Source: Acanthopleura granulata (lineage: Eukaryota; Mollusca; Polyplacophora; Chitonida; Chitonidae). Taken from it: DNA of 64,000 bases. Below the pieces are notes generated by a model that was given only the letters and a program-made list of their open reading frames with translations, did not search any database and had not been told where the DNA came from. The translations under genes and the position numbers were made by a program. The stretch is from assembly GCA_016165875.1 (NCBI GenBank), contig JABBOT010000005.1:21288520-21352519 (forward strand), written 5' to 3'. Positions 23,346 to 35,690 of this stretch are shown here, piece after piece. Each line of letters begins with the position of its first letter. Within the stretch, counting starts at the first letter, position 1.

Positions 23346-26157
23346 AGTGCAGTTGTAACTAGTCAAGATGTACCTTTACACAGACATTCAAATGATACAA
23401 GACATTATGTACTTGGCACGATCAGAGGGGTAAGAATTAACTAGGTAAGACATAACAAACATGTTATGTAACCTGCAAACAAGTTAACTGGGTAAGATGT
23501 ACTTGAGCATAATTATAATGAAAGGAACATATCCACATATGTACACTGTATAGAGATAAAAACCTGCAAAAAGTTATGTTCCAGGGTAATCAAATGCGTA
23601 CCATGTACCTTAGGCATAAAGAGTTACAAAATGTGGCGTAACAGAGCATTTATATAACTATGTAAAATGCAGCACGTAGAGGTAAAACCAAAAAAAGACA
23701 AAATATTACATAAAAGATTAATTATGTAGGTAAGATGTACATCTACATGTACAGCAAATATCACCATCGGTTTCCACTTTGAAAAGTGCAAATGTAAGTC
23801 ACATGTAATTGGCACATACATCCTGTACGAATGTCGATACTGTAAACTTAATAAAAAAAAAAGATGTGGTGTATGAAGACATTATGTGAGAGATGGCTTA
23901 CAGAGGAGAGTGAAAAAGTCTGAGTGCCCTGGCTATGTTGTGTAAGTTTGGAGGGAGATGACTGTACCATACTGCAGAGGTGAGTGTAGAGGTTTCTGAA
24001 CCTCTCTGCACATACATACATCAGAGGGTAAGGAGTCTGCCTGGGGTAGTATATAGAGGTTGGGTTACATACAGCTGTCCTCACATCTCTGCCAGTACAA
24101 ATAGGTATCCTATAGCTAGCTCCACACAGTATAGGTGGAAGCCAACTGTGGCCATCTTTAAAAAATTGTTTGTTGGGCACAGCCTGACCCTATGAGAAAA
24201 AATAGTGTCGGTTGGAAGAGAATTCTTTTTTTTTTTTCTCTCTGGCTCTTGAAAGAGACAGGGATTTTAAAGAAATTCACATGGTGAGAAAACTTAAAAA
24301 ACAAACCTTTATCAAAATACCCATAAAAACTTTTGAGTAGGGCCTCATTTAGGAGTGTCTGTTGGGTTATGCCCAACGAAAGTATTTTCAAGGATGGCCT
24401 CAGGAAACAGATTCTGTCTGGAAACTTGGTGCATGGTTTTGGGTGAAACTGTATAGCCAAGTGCCTGTACATTGCAGCTAGCTAGCTATCTCCTACTGGC
24501 CAGCTAGGCAGCCTGGAATGTGCTGTCAGAGGGTTTTATCACTTGTAAACATCCACAGGGGTGCTAGTGGGCAAAGTTCAGGGTCTGTACAGGAGTGAAG
24601 AAAAGATTCTGGTTCAGGGGATGCTTCTATAGATAGGTACATAGGCCAGGAATGGTTACTTAATGACATTCTGGCTAGCTGTCTGCCATAGTGAAATCTC
24701 AGAGCCAGTTAGAAGTTGAGACTTGTGAGCCTTAGGCTTCCAGCTGGGTCAGATAATCACCTTGGAAACTTCAATCATCTCAGCCTTGCAGGCCTCAGGG
24801 GTGAGACATGGGGAGGTGAGGGGGCAGTAGTGGGGTACATTCAGGCAGGGAATATGTTAATGCCTCAGCAACTGGTATGGGGGTGGGGAAGTGGGATGTG
24901 AGGGGAGGGGGTATGGTATGGGATGAGAGACTGAATGTGGCACTGTTGAGGTAGGGCAGTTGACTAAGATGCTCTGAGGATATGACCAAAGTGCCTTGAC
25001 AGGTTTTTAACCAACTCAACCAATTTTGCATTTTTTTAAAACATGAATGAAACTGTTACTGACTGAAACAAATGAGTAACAGACCAGAAATACCTGCAGT
25101 AAACAACTGTGTCTACATTGGTTTACTTGATGACTTCCAAACACAACTAACCACAAACCTCTAAGAGAATGGAAAAAAAAAATGCCACTGCCATTAGATG
25201 ATAATATCTGAGGCTGTATGATATTCCTTCATTGGCCAGATTTCTGAGTAATACATCTATAACCCGTATAAATATATAGTCGAGCAATTCACTAAAGCAA
25301 TTATGTGTCATGATAATCACTGAGTGCACACATTCGGTGTGCTTGTTTTTCCGTGTGGTAGCAAGAATTTTTTCTCTGCCAATATGCGTAAAAAGTACGT
25401 CCCATCATTCCCATCACACTTTGCAGTTTATGCGTCATAACTTTTTCCCTATTCTTCCCTAGTATTAATTAATTGAGCTCCCATGACTATACATGAACTA
25501 AATGCACTTCACATAACATTGTCTCCGAAATTCTTTCCCAGCATCAAAATACAGCTCTGATAACAATCTTTTACGTACCAGAAAAAAAAGTTCTGTCTGG
25601 CAACTAAATTAAAAGAGGAAAATATGTCAATGACATTTTTGGTTTCTTTTTTACAGACATACCTGTATGGTCAACAAAACGGAAACAAGAGAGGCTAAAT
25701 GCCTTGATTCTTTAGAAGCAGCACTTGTAGTGAGACAGCAGAGCAAGGTTAATGGCATTTATAGGCAAGGTCAATGGGATTTCCAGCTGTTAACAAGCAT
25801 TTCTGCCAACAAATCCTGACAAGAATCTACCTACATGTACATGTACCTTTACCAGCCAGATGACAATTATCATCTTCATTCTTGCCCTAAAAGTAACAAC
25901 TATGCAGGTTTTGATTATCATATTCAGTATGTGCACATAATATAATATACATGCATTTATTGAAGGACACTCCAAGTCAATTTACAATGAAACTCTTATT
26001 CTCTAAACAGCTTCACAAACAAAACAATATATAGCAAACAAATTGCATTAAACATATATACATGTAGCAAGTACAGCAGGGCAATTAACACACCTGTCAA
26101 TGTATTCTTTAAATTTGGAAGGTTTAACAAGTTTAGCTTTAACAGTTGTGTATTAAT
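23346..26157. other. Gene-free stretch
   Basis: No supportable exon. TACATGTA-type motifs are frequent. A G-rich patch covers 24800-24925. Minus-strand open frames at 23848-24180 and 24158-24472 show no known domain. Confidence 0.4.
24879..24911 (+). other. Predicted G-quadruplex motif
   Basis: Five runs of G (5, 4, 3, 4 and 5 bases) are separated by 1, 4, 6 and 1 bases, which satisfies the usual G4 pattern. Folding is inferred from the pattern only. Confidence 0.6.
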
Positions 26158-26222
26158 GCACCAAAATAAGTACATACACATACATACATACATATATACA
26201 CACACACACATATATATATATA

Positions 26223-26262
<40 letters not shown>
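26158..26262. repeat. Compound palindromic microsatellite
   Basis: ACAT repeats, then AC (26198-26210), AT (26211-26223), GT (26224-26237) and a long TA run. The AC and GT arms are complementary around the AT centre, so this can form a hairpin or cruciform. Confidence 0.9.
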
Positions 26263-29200
26263 ACACATGGCTTTTTGGCATTTTAACATACTAGTACCAC
26301 TTTTACAATTTTTTTACAAAACCATCCAGGTGTGATTATATCAAGTTGGCTCAAGTACATACAAATGTACATAAAAAATTATACATAAAAGTGAGTAAAG
26401 AATGAAAGACTAAGGAGACGCAGTGGAAAATTTTTCTTTGTGGAAAGTTTCTCAATGTCAGTTTTTTCCTGAAATTTCTGCATTATCATATCACTTGCTG
26501 ATTTATAGGCAACATGAACCTTTAAATTCATCCACTTCAGGAGAACACTTTTTTTCAAAACACATTATGTGGATAAATAAATAGCCCAAAAAATATCTTT
26601 AAAATTATGGATTTTGTTTTCATACAACAACAGTAAAAGCTTGTAACGCATGTTACAGCTTTCTCTGACACCCGTTTTATTTCAAAACTGTGATTTTCAA
26701 AGGCATTTTTTTTACTCTGAAGAAATCGTTTCCATGCAGACTTTCAACATTAATCCTTTTCATTTCAAAGAAACGAACAACTGGCCGAGTTGATTTATGG
26801 ATGTATTCAGGCTAAAGGAATAGGGTTTTAAATCCAGCATACAAGGTTTTAAGGGTGGTCCCCATCTTTGAGTCCGCGACCTAAAACATGCCTCATGTGA
26901 ATGGGAAGGTTTGGAAGGCGTGGATTGGTTGGTCTATTTTTAGTCCACAATTTGATGCAGGAAAGTGGGGGCGGTGGGGTTAAAGCCAGCTTTCTCTAAT
27001 CCATTAGACAATATTAAACAAACAGCACCTAACCAGAATGTCCTTTGCTTACTTATTCACAACAACGTTGTGCAAACTAGTGCATGCCTAAAACACAAGA
27101 CTGCACATAGGTTAGATTGGTGTAAAATAAACAGGCACACTGTTAATTGGTAAACAGTTTGGCTACACTCCAAGACAGTCGTATGGGGGTGGAAACAGAC
27201 AGGCTGTAAATACTTCCGTTAACACTCTTTTATGTATGTCACGACCGTTTTAAAATGTGTTGTTTATCTGTGTTCCTACTTCAGCACACAAATTTCAAAA
27301 CTAAAAATGGTTTACTATCAATTCCTCAACTCTTGTTAAGTTATACATCTTTTTAAGTGCAGTTGTGAACAAATGTTTCTTTTTCATTTTATCTTTACTT
27401 TTGACACGAAGTTTTTCTTCAGTGAAAACCACTTTAACCCATACCACCCACAGTGGCTGAGAAAAAGTAGTGAAGACTTGCTAACCTGAGCAGGGATCTA
27501 CCTGATGTCAGAACTGTTGTCGTCTGCCTCCAGTGGAACTTATTATGACCATATTTGGAGAAGTAGCACCAAAAAGGTGGGCTTGTAGTCTGTCAGTCAT
27601 TTGACTGGGTTTGTGACAGCTTCCTGAGTTAGTTGAAGGCTGGTAGCTACAGTAGTCACAGAGATGGATGAACTGCAGAAAGTTTGACCCTGTCTGAGGA
27701 ATAGCTTAACTGTCTGCCTCAATTTCACCAGATGTGAACAGAAGTGCAAGGATTCAGTTACACCTCAAACCCTCTGGCAACTAGAAGTTGATGAGGAGGC
27801 TCCAGAATGGGTGGCTTTAGACAAAACATTTTCTTTCAGTTTGGGCAGTCCATTGTCAGTCTTACACTTGACACATGCAAGGATTGGTGCTGGTCACAGA
27901 GGTCAAGGTCAGACTTGATCATGCTTTCGTTTTTGTTTGCAACATGACACTTCTCTGAGAAACTCTGAGAAATATTATTATGTTAGATGTGTGTTCTATA
28001 GTTTACACTTAATTCTCAGATCCAGTACAATATTCACCCTCTGGTATACTGATGCCGTATATGTGATAACATATGCTTGGACAAAACATTGAACAAGACA
28101 GCACTAACGAAGGAACAATAAATCAAAGCTGAAGAAATGTACCTCATACTATATCCAGTTTTAAAGCTTGAGGGCAAGGTGCCCAATGTAAGTTTACACC
28201 CTTGGAGATTCAGATATCAATTCAAGAAATCACTGTCTGTCGCAGAGTTTAAGACTAGAAATGCTCTAAATACGTACATGTGAAGTTATGCAAACTGCTA
28301 CACTTACCAATATGGATACTAAAAGGAACTTTTCACTGACAAATTTTCAAACTTCTGATAACTTACGTACTTTAACAGCTATATTTCTTGTCATGTTCTT
28401 GATAATATAAGTAGAGACTGAGGAATAAAGACATGGGGAAACATCTTTAAATTTACATTCTAGACCTGGAAGTACCAAAGGCAATATATGCTACTTACCA
28501 AAACAGTGTGAAACATAGAGCTATTGATTATTGCACTAGCATTAACTTAGACTGCAAATTTCAGACCATAGACATACTGCCCTCAGGCAGGCTGAGCTCT
28601 CTGCGAGTCGATACCCTCCCAGCGTGAGCCTCAAGGTTTGGCATTTAACATCTGACACCTTCTTCAAACTAAGGAGCAGAGATTTTTTGTTGCCTCACAG
28701 GGGCCCTTGGAGTCATCTCTGTGTAGCTGTAATGCAGACCCTATATACCTCTTGCCAAACCCAGCACCCAGCATTCCTTCTCAACCACTTAAAAAAATTA
28801 GAGACAGAGGGGTCGGGACTTGTCAGTGAGGACATATCTACAGAGAAGCCATGGAGGTATAGTTAGTTCTTGCTGCCAAACCAATACTAGAAATGTAAAA
28901 AAAAAAATAAATAAAAAAAAAATTAAAAAAATAAAGAAAAAAATAAGCAACTGCAGATTGAATGTCAGAGTGAGTGTGGTAAAGTCATTGGTGAGTATTT
29001 GTATAAACCATTAAAATAGAAATGGGACCAGGGTGGTTCAAAATGGCAGAAAATTTGAAGATGATGACTCCAAGCAACACACAGGGCTGCACTCACTTTC
29101 ATGGCAAAACTTCAGTTATAACAAGAATGATTATGATTTTATAACCTACTTCGAATAACGACCAGACAAAATGGTCAATAACAATTAAGGCAGTCTCATA

Positions 29201-30310
29201 GTATCATGGATATACCCATTACTGGATTCAGTTAGAACGTCCATGAAGAAATATGTAAATCTACTAATAGAAATAATAGGTGTAACTTGATTTTAATGGA
29301 AGATTCACTTCGACGTTGCACATCTTGGTTTGAAGCTTGTATAATTAAAACCATCCAGGATGTTTAAGTATGCGAGAACGTACTATACACCAGTCAATGG
29401 GTGGTGTGTTCTGCCCACTACCAACGACCCTGCCACCATTACTGATGACTGAAAAACGCCAGAGAGCAGGTCAGACAATGCTCGTCAATTAGTGTCGTTA
29501 GCCTGGATTATTTCCCCTTTGTCTGTCCTAAGTGTTAGTCTCACGAGGCTTATGTCTGCAATTTTTAACCGATCAATACATGGGTACCAAGCATATTTTC
29601 ACTTGGATCTATAACAAGCAGCTATAGCTTGAAGCAATCACGGATTACTCCTAAACAGGCACAATCAATCTCTGGGAAACCAGCCCTCCTCGTCCAGCCA
29701 CAAGCAGTAATTACCTGCTTCCTTCATTAGACTTTCTCCAATTAAGCTTTCTGATAAATACACTGTTCTGGTTGTACTGCAGCCGCAGCAGTGGCTTTTC
29801 TAAACTACATGTAGTAAGTCTGCCCTCTAGGCTTCTACCTAGCTGTTACACAAAAAAGTCACGCAAGAACTCGATAACTTACATGAAAACTGTCCACCCA
29901 TTTCTGTGCCAGTGTATAGCATAATCTGCCACTTTTTTCCTTATCAATGATGCAAGGATGTTTGAAATATTTACATACACTCCAAGTGGCAAATTATCTA
30001 ATTATATTTAAGAGGAAAATCATCACATCTAATTGTTCATTAACTACGTCTTTCTGTTCAACTTAGACTGGTGCCCATAATCATGCGCTCAAAACTTAAC
30101 TTAGCTAACATGACAGTTGACCACTATTTTTTATCATCAGTAAATATAGACAGCAAATATAGACAGAGTAATACATGTAGCACAATGCCGGAGATTGACT
30201 CATTATGTTTAGACTAATCATAACTTCATGGCACCCACATTTTATATCGGACAAAATGATGCCAGCTTTTGCATTGATTCTGTTGATTCTGTCCTCATTT
30301 CTGCTGAGTT
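26263..30310. other. Gene-free stretch
   Basis: Nothing coding was found. An A-rich low-complexity run is at 28897-28945. A denser patch at about 29640-29780 has several TAATTA/CAATTA-type homeodomain cores (see findings). Confidence 0.4.
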
Positions 30311-30311
30311 C

Positions 30312-30486
30312 ATATTTGCTTATTTACTTATTTGTCAATAGTTACACTATACTGATGGATTTTTCCCTAACATGCAATGACGCGGCCAGTTTTATGGGTG
30401 GAGGAGATCATCATGCCTGGAGTAAACCACCAACCTTTGGCAAGTTACTGGCCAATCACCACGTGAGACCTATATGTGACTGATGG
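30312..30486 (-). mobile_element. Old SINE (family A')
   Basis: A decayed ATTTACTTATTTG tail, then GCGGCCAGTTTTATGGGTGG and AACCACCAACCTTTGGCAAG, TTACTGGCCAATCACCACGT. The block order matches the other A' copies. Confidence 0.6.
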
Positions 30487-32553
30487 AAGTACATCGTCTC
30501 AGCAGACTTCACAACAAGACCACACAAGAGAATTAAACCATCAGGGAGTAAGAATAAAATTAAAATTAAACTCAGGGAGGAAGAATAATCCTGAAAATTC
30601 CTTGTTGGAGAACAGATTTGAATCTGTCTTGTGTTCATTTGATTGAAAGGTAGATGTTAATAAGCACTTTAATCATTCAACCACAGTCCGCTCCCATAGA
30701 CCACATACAAGCTTAGTTTCTATTTTGCATCTCGGCTAAACATTTTTAAGTATATTTTAAAACATTCTTTAGACACATGTATTAAAGTTGATCTTGGTCA
30801 TGCTGTTTTGCTTGCACTGTCTAATTTATAACAAATCCACAAGCAATTGTCAAGCTTCAGTCAGATTACTGAGGATCACATTTAGGTGTATTGAACAGTT
30901 TTTTTTCTTTCAGGAAAATCATTTTGAAGTATTTGTAGACATTGGAATAAATACCCACCCATCCACTCACCTGCCATGCTGACCTCTTGACACCATTACA
31001 TAACTTTCTGGGATGCTATTGTTGGTAGTATATATGACTAAGTGACATATCTGTGAATAAATGTATGAAATAGGAGAAAAAAAAGGGTGACGTTCGACAT
31101 ACTGGTCAGAAGTGGAAATGAATCAATGCACTTCCAGTAGACTTTTAGTCTGTACTCGAGGAGCAATGCAGCAGAGTGCAGCACTCCACTTGAAAGCAGA
31201 CTGATGTTCTTGCTACGCTCCCAATAAATTGAGAATAAATCAGATAGAGGCAGATCAATTAACTGAGATTAACCTGTGTCGACTTGCCCTTAACCTGCAT
31301 TAAGATCAATAGAGGATGATTCCGTCCTGCGACTGTTATAATTGCGCTCTGAGAGCTGACAGCGTGGCCTTAAAACGCGCCCGTGAATTTCTGCCATGAA
31401 AATCAAATGTCAGAGTACAACCAACATAGTTCTAGCCTTATTATGACCAGACCTCAGACTGCACCTAGTTGTGACATTGCAGGCTGACACACTCAGACGC
31501 GGTGCAGTCTATACATAATTTATCTATACTGGTTTGTGCTTAAAGCCATTGTGTTTCCTTGTATCCCACTACTGAATTACAAGAATCTGTATCCTTGTAT
31601 GCAATTCACATTTACAGCTTGCATATGATGACTACATAAACGCTGTTCACATCTCAAAAATAAAGGTCACAATAATACAATGACAACAGGTTTGAAAATT
31701 TTTTTATTTTCTTATTTGAGATTGCTATAATCTAAATTTTCACTACGGCACATACAACAGTGACCAGTATATTGTGGAGGTCATGTGAAGGCCCAGTGCA
31801 GAAAACCAGTCTTTAGGTAGGTACCGCACTGTATGTGACATATATGTGACAACAGTGGAAAAGGGTGAGTAGTCTCCCGTGTACTTCAAGTAAGGTTACA
31901 CAGAATAGCATTATTTACTGCTTATTGCCACCCCCAGCAAAGCAGGACAAGGGAAGCTAGGGATTCTCCAACATTTCATTCCCCAAGGCTGTTTGAGAAA
32001 GGCACTGTTAAACAGTTGTGATCTCGTGATTGAAAGGCACTAGCACTTTAATTAGAAACAATCCAGCCACAACTCACTACCAGCCTCAATTTTTTGTGAA
32101 ATGAAATAATCTAATATCGACGTTTTGATGACCACTTCTAACGTAAGATCTATATTACACAGGTAGATTGGTAGATAATAATCAGTTGTTTACCTCCTAA
32201 CTTATTACTCACTGGTGACCATAGGTCAGATTTCCTGTCAAAATACTGTGACTCTGTTACACTCGTACTGTTTACACCTTCATGTTTGCATGTGCACATG
32301 TGTGTATGGCTGTGCTCTAGCCGTTTACTTTTACTACATACGCAATGACAATAATAACCGACAGCTATGTATAACTATACAGAAAAGACAATTGTTCCCA
32401 TATGATGTTCATTTTTTTTCAAATGGCAGATCTAAATTAATGAACAAAAGTACCGGACCAAAGAAGAAACAAAGGTACTTTATCCACGAATAGAACACAA
32501 ACTGTTCCAGTTGAGTTTGACAACATTAACGTGACTCGAATTCACACGATGCA
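30487..32553. other. Gene-free stretch
   Basis: No exon found. About 31180-31395 is a denser, CpG-bearing patch with homeodomain-like motifs (see findings). About 31702-31800 is a very worn SINE-like fragment (TTCACTACGGCACATACAAC, then AGTGACCAGTATATTGTGG). Confidence 0.4.
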
Positions 32554-32556
32554 TTA

Positions 32557-32817
32557 AGGCCCGTCCCCACTGCAGGCGACAACCACAACCACAACTACAT
32601 GACGTTGCGCACTGTACCCACTGCTAGCAACATGACAACTGTCACCGAGAAAACAGAACCAGTTCTATCTTTGCTTGGTGACATGGATATCGCCCCAATA
32701 TAGTTGCGCCACGACGTTGGCAGTAGGGGCAGCACTGCAGACTCAATAACGTTCTATTCTTTTGATGTTGCACTTACGGTTGTAGTTGTAGTTGTTGCAT
32801 GCAGTGGGAATGGGCCT
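32557..32817. mobile_element. MITE, PIF/Harbinger-like, 261 bp
   Basis: The ends form an inverted repeat of about 42 bp at roughly 80% identity, starting AGGCCC(G/A)T(C/T)CCCACTGCA and running into an ACAACCACAACTACA-like stretch. The element is flanked by TTA on both sides (32554-32556 and 32818-32820), the 3-bp TWA duplication typical of PIF/Harbinger transposons. It has no coding capacity, so it needs a transposase from elsewhere. Confidence 0.75.
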
Positions 32818-32820
32818 TTA

Positions 32821-33856
32821 GATGTAGGCTACTACCTTTGTCATTACCTCAAACAAAGACTGCATTACACCCAGTGAATACAGACACTTAAGGATGCACC
32901 TGATCTTACATATTTATGAAACTTTAATTCTCAGTTCATTTACCCCCCCCCCCCAAAAAAAAAGGATGGCTTAGGTATAATTTTGCAGCTTATCAAATAT
33001 CCTCTCTTGTACATCTGATATGGAAATTAATTGTGAATGAATTTATCTTTCTTTTTTTCTTTCCTTTCACATGGGGCAGCAGAAGATTATTAAATGGAGT
33101 GATTAATTGTTCTTGCCATTTCACCTGTGTGATCAACAACCATTAAATCATCACTGTTCATGGTGTCTACACCTCCAGGACTCCCTAGTTAAGGGGTTGG
33201 GGGTTGGAGGTTGGGGGGGGGGGAGCCTTTAGGCAGGCAGCTGGGCTGGGGTTAAATTCAGCCAGCAGTCTCTCAGCTGAGTAAGTATCAGAGGTCAGTC
33301 CAGCCTGGCCTCAGGGGACTAACCTGGTGGAAGGTCTCAGACAACAGCTGCACATCTCTCCAGGCAACACACACATGTATTTGCATAGACTTGAACTCTG
33401 ACTTTTAAACTGCTGGGCAAGCATTGACTGGGTCTGTACCTATTCTATCTTTTATTGTTGTGTAGATACATAGTGTGGCTGCATCCCAGCCCTGGAGCAG
33501 ATATGTAGTCTCTGAGTCTCTATATATATATGTGCTGTGGCTGGTTTATCCCCTTCTCACCCCCTATTCTCTGATGAGCCAGATGACCTGAAAGGAACTG
33601 TCAGAACAGGGTGACCAAGGACCATACTACACCTGTCAGTGTTAGCACTAGATCTCCATCAGGTGATATAAAACAAATGGGGTGTGTTGAGCTGCAGCCA
33701 AGGATATATACCAATATGGCCTCCAGTCTCCAGTCAACTACATGTATAAATATAGGTAATATGCTGAATGCTACATGTATCTCATACCAGCTTTTTGTAT
33801 GGTATTGTTTTCACAACAGCCCATTTCAGCCTACTTATAAATACACCTCCACATTC
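32821..33856. other. Gene-free stretch
   Basis: A C tract next to an A tract lies at about 32943-32963. A G-rich patch with quadruplex potential lies at 33193-33224 (runs of 4, 5 and 11 G). The rest is featureless. Confidence 0.4.
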
Positions 33857-34835
33857 TATTCCACAGCCTGCTTATTGCAGCACTATAACAGATTCCACAG
33901 TCTGTTTAAATATTACAACGTTATAGCTATAATTCCAGCCTGCTTTATAATTATTGCAACACTACAGCTACTTCCAGTCTGCTTTATAATTATTAAAACA
34001 CTATGGCTAATTTCAGTCTGCTGTATAATTATTACATCACTCTAGCTAATTCCAGTTCTCCCTCGATACACCACAGTAGCTCTATCCCATAGTCTGTTGA
34101 TCACAACTTTATAGCCTGTTCCGTAATCTGCTTATTAATTACAACATGCTAGCTCACTACAATCTGCTTATTACAACATAATCAATTCTACAAAATGTTT
34201 ATTACAAAAACATAGCCTGTATTACACTCTGCTAATAATGAACCACTATTGTTTATTCCAACAGTGCCCATTCCACAGGCTATTTATTACAAAACAGCAT
34301 ATTCCACAGCCTGTTTATTACAACTCAATATCTAACTCTAATCTGATTATTACAATACTACATAGCCAATCCTGAGCCTGCTAAATAGAACACTATGATT
34401 TATACTAAACTTTGCTTATTACAACACTATATATAGCCTGTTCCACAGTATGCTTATTACAATATTATTTATAGCTTATTTCACAGTCTGTTTATTACAA
34501 CACTATATATAGCTTATTTCACAGTCTGTTTATTACAACACTATATCTTATTCCAGTCTGCTAATAACAGTGTATTATAACACAACAGACTGTCCACAGT
34601 TTGCATAAGTACATCATAATAGCTTACTCTGATCTGCTTATTACAATGCTACAGACTGTTCTACAGTATTACATTGCTGCAGACTGTTCTACCATCTGTT
34701 CTACAGTCTGCTTATTACAAGACTGTAACTCTACATCAGTGTATTCCATAGTCTGATTACTACAGCATCATCTATCATGTTCTGCAGTTAATTTATTACA
34801 ACAGTATGAAACCCTACTTAGTGGTAAATTATTAC
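33857..34835. repeat. Degenerate minisatellite, about 35-40 bp unit, roughly 25 copies
   Basis: Repeated variants of TTCCACAGTCTGCTTATTAC followed by AACACTATAGCTTA-like sequence. Identity between units is low except for two adjacent near-identical units at about 34470-34545 (TTTCACAGTCTGTTTATTAC). A 144-codon open frame at 33611-34045 partly overlaps it and is not a gene. Confidence 0.8.
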
Positions 34836-35431
34836 ATGGGTGCCATTAGTAATTTCACATATATCTATCTACAAATTTGCTTAATTATTACTACACAAAC
34901 AACTCTGCATGTGGCTATCAAAACATCAAGTTTTCTTGCAGCTTGTATGCATGCTTAATATAACACCAGGTCATCCTATAATCTACCTCAGTCTGGTTCC
35001 AGCACCAGCTTCTCAGCATCTGCATGCACCCACTGGTGTAAGCTTCCAACACCTCGGCTTCTCAGTCTCACTGAAGTGCCAGTCACTGTTAAGCTTATCA
35101 ATACCAAGCTTACCTTTCACCTACCAATCAGCTTACCACATCAGCTTTATAATCTGTGGTCATCAACTCACTGGTATGTTAACAATAAAGCAGATGCCTT
35201 GCTAGTTCCAGCTGTCACATTCAGATTACTGATCCAGCTCCTTTTTACAGAAAAATCATTGGTCACAAGCTCCATTCCAGTTATGGCTCTGAAAGCTGCT
35301 TTGAAGACAGAAGGTTTGCGATTCCGTTTATCTGGCCAGGTTTAACTCCTGGTACTCAAGTTTCTTACAGCCACAAACATATAACTGTTTGCTGTGTCTT
35401 CCACCCATGGATATGACATATATACCCGTTT

Positions 35432-35690
35432 AATATATCCACATTAACTGCCACCTGCACCTATATTAACTGCCACCTGCACCTATATTAACCGCCACCT
35501 TCACCTATATTAATTGCCACCTTCAACAGTACATATACTGATTGTGATTTGCACTCATACACCTACATTAATTGCCACCTGCACCGGAACACCTATATTC
35601 ATTGCCACTATCACCAGAACACCTAGATTAATTGCACTCTCACCAGATCACCTACATTAATTGCCACCTGCACCAGCCACACGTGCGCCT
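35432..35690. repeat. Degenerate minisatellite, 22-35 bp unit
   Basis: Repeats of CACCTATATTAACTGCCACC (about four units of 22-23 bp), then longer units of about 33 bp with ACACCTACATTAATTGCCAC. Confidence 0.75.

Noticed and set aside
33611..34045. 144-codon open frame
   Set aside because: It runs into a degenerate minisatellite and starts in featureless sequence.
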